From the NCBI RefSeq assembly GCF_000224145.3, contig NW_004190423.2, positions 251,494 to 315,493 of the forward strand: DNA of 64,000 bases. Reading direction: 5' to 3'. The notes beneath the pieces were generated by a model. The model ran no database searches, had not been told where the DNA came from, and was given only the letters and a program-made list of their open reading frames with translations. Below, one piece after another: positions 56,800 to 64,000 of this stretch (position 1 is the stretch's first letter; every line of letters starts with the position of its first letter). Both the position numbers and the translations under genes were made by a program. The stretch comes from Ciona intestinalis (Eukaryota; Chordata; Ascidiacea; Phlebobranchia; Cionidae).

Positions 56800-58580
56800 C
56801 TTTAAAGTTTAAAAATAAATTCCCCCTAAAGTTAAGTATCTTTATGAGCTGCCAATATATTAGATTAATGTCAAAGCTTTTTTACACAAGCATATACAAG
56901 ACACACATATTACACAAAGCATTCTATTGGCGTGTGGTTTTACAACATTACAATACATATTACCCTAACCAGTACAGCTATTAATAAAGTGAAAGTATTA
57001 CATATGTGTGGTTAAGTGGTATGTTTATAGTTTATTGCTATATTACTCAAACATTGAAGTGTTTGCATTACCCTAACTGTGAGCTTTCATGTAATCGATT
57101 ACCCATTAAAGCACTTTAATAATGCTACACACCCACACTGCTATACAAATGAACAGTGTGCAGAATTTTCTCTTGCTACAGGTCCATGCAGTCATTATGA
57201 AACCTAATTAAATGCCTATATTATTATTTGTTACCTGAACAATGTAAGTCTTTGCAACCACAGTAACTTAACTTAATGTTTATATTTGTTGCACAGAGAG
57301 ATATTCGTGACACAGATTCACGCAATAATGTTTACATTTGCAGCAATTGATTGTTTATGTTATTGTTTTTTTACGTAATCTAATTCTCATGGGTGATTGC
57401 AAGATGACACAAGTTATATTTTAAAACTAAATATAAACAAATGCAGACACAGTAGCTCAACTAACCTATACAAGTACCTGTTCAATACTAAATTGCTAAG
57501 TCTGCACTTTGCATAACAGGCTAACATACCAAACTTGCAAAATACAGCAAATGCAGACAGACAGTAACACAACAAACTAATCAAAAATGCAAGTTACTTC
57601 CCATTTCCAAAGTCACCAAAATGGTCACAAACTCTATACTACACTACAACTAATATATTCTTAAGAACCTTGGCTTAAACCCTAACCCCTAGCCATAACT
57701 TAAACTTATTTTTGTTGGTTTTAAATTGTCCAAGACAAAGACATTAGCGAACTTAAAAATAGTTCAATAGTTGCACATGCATTCAAACTATAACTTGTAA
57801 CAAAACATAGCATCTAGAATCATACGCATATAGTCTGCAAACCTTGACTTGGCGTTTAACCCCCAGGCTTTAACTTCCGCATGTTGTTGAATTTGAATCA
57901 TAAGAAACCAAATATTCATGGTTTTGGTTTTTAATGCAAGTTGATTAGTTTGCTGTGTTACTTAATAATGTTTGTCTGCATTTGCTGTATGGTTCAAGTT
58001 GCAATGTACATGTAACTTTTTTCATGTATTTTTAAAAAGATCATATGTACACCTATATAATTAATAGTGATACTGAATACATAGATCTACATGCATAGCA
58101 ATGATTTTACCCTTGGTTAGAAACTGCAATAATCTCGTTTCAAATCTGCGATTAAATAGACAGATTATAATTTGGAAATAGTTATGAACCGCATTAGCAA
58201 CTGCCACAGACTAAACAAAATGACAAAGACTGGCAAAACAGGTTCATAATACACTAGAACATATTTTCTGTACAAGATAATTGATTCTGCAATAACTATC
58301 TCTCCTCACAGCAATGAAAAGACCACAAATTTTATTAAAATGAAAATTATTACCATTTTTTTCCCTTTACTTTTTATATTTATATGCAATGCTGAATTAA
58401 TAAGATATAACGTACAAAAACTTGTATTTAAATAAAACAATTTCGTTTTTCATCTTTTTTTCTTACAGATCTATTTTGTCAAATATAAATCTCTTTCCTC
58501 CGTTAAGCATACTTAATTAAAAATATCTTAGAAATATTGGATCTTTTAAAATAAATTTCCAGAGAGCTCAATCAGACTTA
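56800..58580. other. Upstream of FOXO, no gene seen
   Basis: AT-rich single-copy-looking sequence with no supported ORF or recognisable repeat. Confidence 0.5.
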
Positions 58581-58581
58581 C

Positions 58582-58614
58582 AACATGGCAGTAGCAGCCT
58601 GTATTTCGTACCCG
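58582..58614 (-). other. Candidate FOXO 5' leader microexon (33 bp)
   Basis: On the minus strand TTCTCTCTCTTATGCAG precedes CGGGTACG, and CCATGTT precedes GTAAGTCT, so a strong pyrimidine-rich acceptor and a strong donor bracket 33 bases. Splicing it to 55759 would create a short upstream ORF starting ATGTTGCAC. There is no transcript evidence. Confidence 0.3.
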
Positions 58615-59297
58615 CTGCATAAGAGAGAGAACAATGAATGAAACATTTTGTACAGATTGCTGCTAATTTTAGAACACAATTCTAGAAAACATACAAAATA
58701 CTCACAAGGCAACAAACACAATATAAACAGAAAATGCAATGGTCTGTCTTTTGCCTAAAATTAAACTTCCAAAGGCCCAGAAACCATACATTTTACAAAC
58801 CTATTCTTAAACCATAAATAAAAAAACTAATTAACTGTACAAAACTTTCACTTTAAATAAACTTTAAAGGGAAATAGAATCACACAGATTCTTTTTTAAC
58901 CACTGTCTTTTAGTTGCTATATCCCTTCTTTTCTTGTTTTTAATTGTTTGATCTTTTCTATTCGAATAGATAAATAATTGCTGGGATTACAATATATATT
59001 ATAATATGCTTAAAAAAGATTAAATTGTAGCCTATAACTTGACTTTTCATTTAGCAAATACATGCATATCAATAGCATATCACTTAACAGAGCGTATGCA
59101 AATTGGAGACAAGATTTTCTGCCAACACCCTTTCCTTTCATACGTTTAACAGGATAATACATTTCCTATATTGCTTTCCCCATTCGTAGAATGAACATGG
59201 AACAGCTGTTTTACAACAGATGCAACTCTGCAACCATTTTTCATGCACAGTCAAAGTTATAAAATTAGATAAACCCCTAATTAGGCTCAAAAGTGCC

Positions 59298-59347
59298 NNN
59301 NNNNNNNNNNNNNNNNNNNNNNNNNNNNNNNNNNNNNNNNNNNNNNN
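59298..59347. other. Assembly gap, 50 N
   Basis: In the region upstream of FOXO; no feature adjoins it. Confidence 0.99.
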
Positions 59348-60216
59348 CAGAAAAACAACCAATACATAAACGTTTAGTTACTTTTTAACACAAAAAGGCT
59401 AAAAAAGGCTCCTCAATTACCTAAATAAAATGTTAATATAAAATGTTGGGGTATAGGCCTTAGCAATGCAAAGTAAAAACATTTTACTACTTTTTTGGTA
59501 TGAATGTCAAACACTGAGGTTACACCTCTTGAAACCAAGAAGATGATACTGGCTGATCTTAACATCTGCCACCAAAATGGGATTAAAAACCACCAGTATA
59601 GATTGACAATAAAACAATAAAACGTCTGTATTATATGATTGATTGGCTATTTTTAACATAAGTTAAAATGAATTATAAAAATGGGATTATAAAAATGGGA
59701 TTATAAAACAGGTGTTTTACCAGGTGCATACATCATATTAGCTAAAGATATTCTCAAAAATAAAGAGTAAAACCCGGCTTAAATCTTACGTTTTCCTTTA
59801 AATTATGGCATTTAGAAAATAATCAAAACATAGGCAGGTAATCAATTTTGCTTGAGTAAGCTTTAATAAATATACACAAATATAATTTGATATGCATGTT
59901 ATGACTATATCCCAGTATGTGTATTATGTATACAAAGCTTAGGCACCAAACCTGGGGTGGCAGGGTGGACACACCTACTCTAATGTTAACTGCATTAATA
60001 AATAAACATTTACAAAAAAAATTAGATTGTTTCATAATAAACCCCTCTAAACAGCCCTGCATTTTTAAAAGTTTGGAGCCTATTAAATGCACACAATCAC
60101 AAGCCAAACCAAAATATGCACTGACTTTAATTTATAAAACACAGTATAAAGTTTACTAAGTCATGTGTCATTAAAATTTGCATTTGTACAGTAAAGTATT
60201 CCACAACTAAAAGTCA

Positions 60217-60400
60217 TGGATAAGTCACTCAAGTTCCCACCCACGAGAATATAAATGACCAAACCAACCATAAGTCATGTCTGCTTATCCACACACTGTA
60301 ATAGCTTCAGCAACTCGACTGTTGGCGTGAGAGTGGTAACCATAGATAAGTCATAAGAATATAAATGATAAAAAAAACAACCAACAGTCATGTCTGCTAA
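60217..60400 (-). repeat. 126-bp unit, about 1.4 copies
   Basis: CACTCAAGTTCCCACCCACG and GTCATGTCTGCTTATCCACA, same orientation as 35880-36205, the second copy partly deleted. Confidence 0.85.
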
Positions 60401-60799
60401 CACTACTATAGACACATTAACCAATCTAAAAACATATAAACAAACCATGTACAATGTAACTATGCATTCGCTTTTCAAAACCTACACCTTTCGCGTTAAC
60501 TGTGTAACATTGTCCTATCAGTTAAATGTTGTCACTCCTTCGTGCGGTTGCGTATTTATTTTGACACTAAAGACTATACAATCATTGCAACAATAATTTT
60601 CCGAGTTTAATATGTTGTACTGGTACTAATAGGCTGCATAATTGGGCCGGGGTATACGTGACTGCAGCAAAGGTATAAAAGTAAATTAAAGATATAAAAT
60701 GCTTTACGATCATTTCGCTCTGCTAGTCTAAACAAGATTTCATTTCAACTGCGAAAAAATGCTATTAAAACCTTTCTTAACTGTTACTGCATAGTTCCC

Positions 60800-61950
60800 T
60801 TTATGTTGTATTCTAGAATACACACGTCACAATCTACCGGTGACTAAAAATATTCGAATATATTCCCGAAACCCCGATTGTTGCAGCGATTGTTGCACTT
60901 CTGCAAGACAATCGCCATATTGTTTGGATAGCTGGTGACGTAGAGATCACGTGACTTAGGCGACATTGGAATATATCTGGGGGCGTTACGCGAATTTAAT
61001 AATTGCACTAATTACGCACTTTTCTTTAATTAGGGCTCATTTAATTAGAAAGAAACTCCAATTTTGACACCCAATTTAAACTAATATTACGCGAAAGATA
61101 AATAAACACCCCAGTTTAAAGCTTAAAAAGTAATTTAATGACAATACACGATTTTTGGCGCAATTTTTATGCAGAATCATTAAAAATGGAGTTTTTTTAC
61201 AAAAACAGGTGAAGTTTGTTCTAAATTTTCTGTTAAAATAAAGAAATAAAGAGGTCTCGGTGTTGGGTTGTATTTGTTTACAAGCTTTAATGTCTAAAAC
61301 TACTCATTTGCGTAGGTTTTAGAACCGAAAGGTTAAAATTATACCGTCATAGTTTTGGTAAACAGTACGTAATGTAACGCCTACGTATAATGTATTACTA
61401 GTAGTAGGAATGAAACTGCGTGGTGTAGTTGTTATGACGGTAATATATGAAGTACGCACTAAGCCATAATACGTATGTTGCTACAGCGGGGTTTAATGCG
61501 AACTGTGTTACCAAGAAACGGTATAACCTGTTCTATTATTACATACAGTACACCACAGATAAAACACTTTGGTTTGCTATGGCTTTTATACAGTATACGT
61601 AAAGCGTCAGTAATTTAAAGCCAAGTGCTATTATAGCCTTTATTGCAAATATCTAATGTATAAAAACATCACCAAACACCTCCGACATACGTCATGATCC
61701 TAATATATAGTCTAATATAAATTATATGAAGGCCGTTTACGTCACTTATGGCTGTAAAAAGAAGAATTAAGTTCACAGCATTTACGTAGAGACGTTTTGT
61801 AGCGTCTATAATGGCCGTTATCTGGAATTTTGGCTGCAGGTTTGTATGTGTATTGTTTAAAATTGATTTAGCTTTACTGTTAAAGCAACAACGTAATTTA
61901 TTAGTGAGTAATATATATATATATATTAATACAAAGGTACCATAGCGTAA
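60800..61950. other. Possible distal promoter region, no gene
   Basis: Low-repeat sequence with ATCACGTGAC near 60950, several ACGTCA/TGACGT motifs and ATTTAAT-rich stretches. It lies about 5.3 kb upstream of the FOXO ATG. A promoter is a guess. Confidence 0.25.
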
Positions 61951-61984
61951 AGTAGAATAATATAACTAAAGAATGAATGAATGT

Positions 61985-62225
61985 AACTTACTTTATCCTC
62001 GCGTGGCCGGAAAACAACAGTCGATATAACACGGGTTTAGCACCTCGTGCCAGCTTACGAATTACCATGTATGTTACTTTGTAAGTGATTATTTTTTTGA
62101 GATTTTTTTATGTATGACTGATAATTTGAACAACCCATTAGAGACCACTGGGTTGTAGCAATTGCCGTTAAGTGTCTTGCCCAAGGACACAAATGCCCAC
62201 AATGGTAGCAGCGTATAAAGCATTG
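61985..62225 (-). mobile_element. Composite SINE copy
   Basis: Tail TATCCTCGCGTGGCCGGAAA at the left, middle AAGTGTCTTGCCCAAGGACA, then CCCACAATGGTAGCAGCG at the right; the head is missing or diverged. Confidence 0.6.
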
Positions 62226-62242
62226 TGTCGGGTATATACATA

Positions 62243-62279
62243 CCAGAGTCCGTATATAATGTTTATATACGGACTCTGA
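62243..62279. repeat. Perfect inverted repeat hairpin
   Basis: CAGAGTCCGTATATA, a seven-base loop, then TATATACGGACTCTG: a 15-bp perfect stem. It is isolated, without a U-tract. Confidence 0.85.
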
Positions 62280-62649
62280 TACATACTATATCACTTCACC
62301 TTTATTTGAGTATTATAGAATAATTGCAATTCGTCTCTTTGTGTCATTTTTCGGTCATAAAATTCGAACCTAGACCCTTAAATCGGCAACGATGGGTTAC
62401 CGCTACCTAGTGGATTAAAATTTTAAACCATTCCCATCAGCAGAGAGCGGTATTGAGTAATCGCTGGGTTCTTACAATGATGTGTGCGTGTTGTTTTCAA
62501 CAGATTGAAGAGCACAGGATACCAGTTTCAATTCCTAGCTACCTCGAAAACAATATTATTCGTTGGGTTTTAGTTTTTTAATGCAAATGGCTTCGAAATA
62601 TATTTAATAATTACAGCGTGTGACACATTGATTGGACTTATTTTTATAG

Positions 62650-62880
62650 TTTTAAATGTAAGCGCATGCGTCTTTGGGCGAGACGCTTGGCAGTAATTGC
62701 TTCAGCCCAGTGGTCACTGATGGTTTGTCTAACAGTTGTCAGTAATACAGAAAAACAATCACCCACAAAATTGCAAGTCCTAAACGGGCACTAGGTGCAT
62801 GAAACGGAGCACTCATGTTATTAGGACTGCCGTTTCCCGCCTCGGCGGGAGGAAAAACAAGTCACATTCATTCATTTGTC
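62650..62880 (+). mobile_element. Composite SINE copy, diverged
   Basis: TTTGGGCGAGACGCTTGGCA, GCCCAGTGGTCACTGATGG, AATACAGAAAAACAATCACC and tail GCATGAAACGGAGCACTCAT. Confidence 0.55.
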
Positions 62881-63243
62881 ATCACGACTCTAAAATAGCA
62901 TTGTTAATTGATTATAACACGTTCAAGAAATATGGGAAGTAGGTACAAACAGTATCCATTCTACACCATAGTACTAAACATCTCATACACTAAAATATTC
63001 CAATAATTTCTCTTTTTAAGCGACTATTTTGTTCAACCAAACCAACCACCACAGTCAGACTGCACAATATCCATATTTTTAAATCCATACGACGCAATTT
63101 ATGGTTATATGTTACATAAACACAATGTTTTAATAGTTCGATTTTCCGTCGTCTATTTTATTTACCACCACTAACCACGTGACAAGCTAAATTGTTTCTG
63201 TTATCAGCGCGACCGCAGTTGTGTCATTGACAGAAGCTCATTT

Positions 63244-63477
63244 ATGACGTCACAAGCAGGCCGTTTGTCCCCGCTTCGATTTTCTGACAATGCATTGTTC
63301 TTATCGCGTTTGACATTAAACAGAAATCTAAATTTTCTAGAACAGCGTCATTGTGACGAAATAATAGTTTCTATTCGAAAACAAAGACCACGTGACGGAA
63401 ACTATTCTAGAATCAACAAAACAATGGAGTTCTGGAATTCTAGACAATGGGAATTAAAACGTGAACAAACAGCATAG
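63244..63477 (+). CDS. Uncertain 77-codon ORF
   Basis: A single ORF with ordinary, polar composition in a repeat-free stretch. It contains CDEIIVSIRKQRPRDG and ends SRQWELKREQTA. No family is recognised, no splice partner is identified and nothing supports transcription. The ATG overlaps a TGACGTCA palindrome. It may be chance. Confidence 0.2.
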   Translation: MTSQAGRLSPLRFSDNALFLSRLTLNRNLNFLEQRHCDEIIVSIRKQRPRDGNYSRINKTMEFWNSRQWELKREQTA

Positions 63478-63894
63478 AAACATCATAAAGTTTTTATATT
63501 TATTAAATTTAATTATTAAATTCGTGCTAAAGTGGGGAGCACTTATTCTTATCTATGCAAGTACTCTCTTGGCTCACTGTGACGAATATAAAGGGATAAT
63601 GACGTACAATTAAATGAAGATACGTCATGATAAAGAGGTCTGTGGCAGAACAGAAGATTCATTGTTAAAAAGAAAGGTTAATTATTACGTAACAACCGAG
63701 GAAAACTAAATATTGATAAACCCTGAAGTCTAACCCAGTCGTTCTTAACATTGAAAGACAAACATGGAGATGGCTTAGTGTATTCGTGCTTAGTGTGTGG
63801 CGAATCACACGTTAAATTAATGCACATACATATTATTGGGAGGTAAAAAAGATACCGTTAGCACATAATATCCCATATTTCTGATCTTGTTTTT

Positions 63895-64000
63895 AGGTGG
63901 GCGATGACAGTCGTTATAACACGGGTGTTCTGTTTCATACACCTCGTGCCAGCTTACAAGTTACCACGTATGTAACTTATTTATCCTCGCATGGCGACAC
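63895..64000 (+). repeat. 98-bp SINE-tail unit at the window edge
   Basis: GACAGTCGTTATAACACGGG, TTCTGTTTCATACACCTCGT and ACTTATTTATCCTCGCATGG. It may be the start of another array beyond the window. Confidence 0.85.

Noticed and set aside
61811..61842. Possible first exon ATGGCCGTTATCTGG followed by a GT
   Set aside because: Very short, weak donor (CAG|GTTTGT), no downstream plus-strand partner exon.

Overview
The window is eukaryotic, about 35% GC, with small intron-split genes (GT-AG introns) and many short interspersed and tandem repeats. A complete FOXO gene, a large cadherin, alpha-class glutathione transferases and an ACOT13-type thioesterase, together with a composite tRNA-headed SINE and abundant MITEs, point to an invertebrate chordate. 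A Ciona-like tunicate is the best guess; that is inference from gene content and repeat style, not from a search. All exons below were found by reading both strands and checking splice sites and codon phase by hand. Six N gaps interrupt the assembly (14015-14514, 22160-22209, 25353-25402, 34706-34755, 39319-39443, 59298-59347).

Layout. 1-13903 (-): 27 in-phase exons of a giant cadherin with 14 EC linker motifs, open at both ends (C-terminus beyond base 1, N-terminus in or beyond the 500-N gap). 16154-18652 (-): a compact four-exon DEDDh exonuclease of the ISG20/AEN type. 19355-20212 (-): a two-exon ACOT13/THEM2 hotdog thioesterase. 21162-31466: an alpha-class glutathione S-transferase cluster with one minus-strand copy (incomplete in this assembly) and two plus-strand copies. 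Copies 1 and 2 are an inverted pair and copies 2 and 3 a tandem pair. 32663-34273 (-): the 3' part of a Cys-rich gene I do not recognise. 38325-55679 (-): a ten-exon FOXO gene of 597 codons with all three AKT sites and a 10.6-kb first coding intron; a possible alternative terminal exon lies at 37772-38097 and possible 5' leader exons at 55680-55759 and 58582-58614. 55760-64000: no convincing coding gene; upstream region of FOXO plus repeats and one weak 77-codon ORF.

Repeat families recur throughout. (a) A composite SINE with a tRNA-like head, a middle containing AAGTGTCTTGCCCAAGG and a tail containing AACAGAACACCCGTG. (b) A 98-bp tandem unit that is the tail of that SINE. (c) A MITE of about 200 bp whose termini read TAGTAGGGTGGGG...CCCCACCCTACTA. 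(d) A unit of about 100 bp containing TATGGGTGAGGTCCTACAG. (e) A 126-bp unit containing GTGGGTGGGAACTTGAGTG. Locus-specific satellites have 19-, 21-, 29-, 39- and 42-bp periods.

The genes do not form a pathway. FOXO is the insulin/AKT-responsive transcription factor and GSTs are typical stress-response genes, but their proximity is not evidence of co-regulation. The most unusual points are the mosaic GST cluster, the recurring TGACGTCACAG-type 3' splice sites in unrelated genes, a T-arm-like minisatellite present at two loci, the 870-bp satellite inside FOXO, and the possible two-ended FOXO C-terminus.
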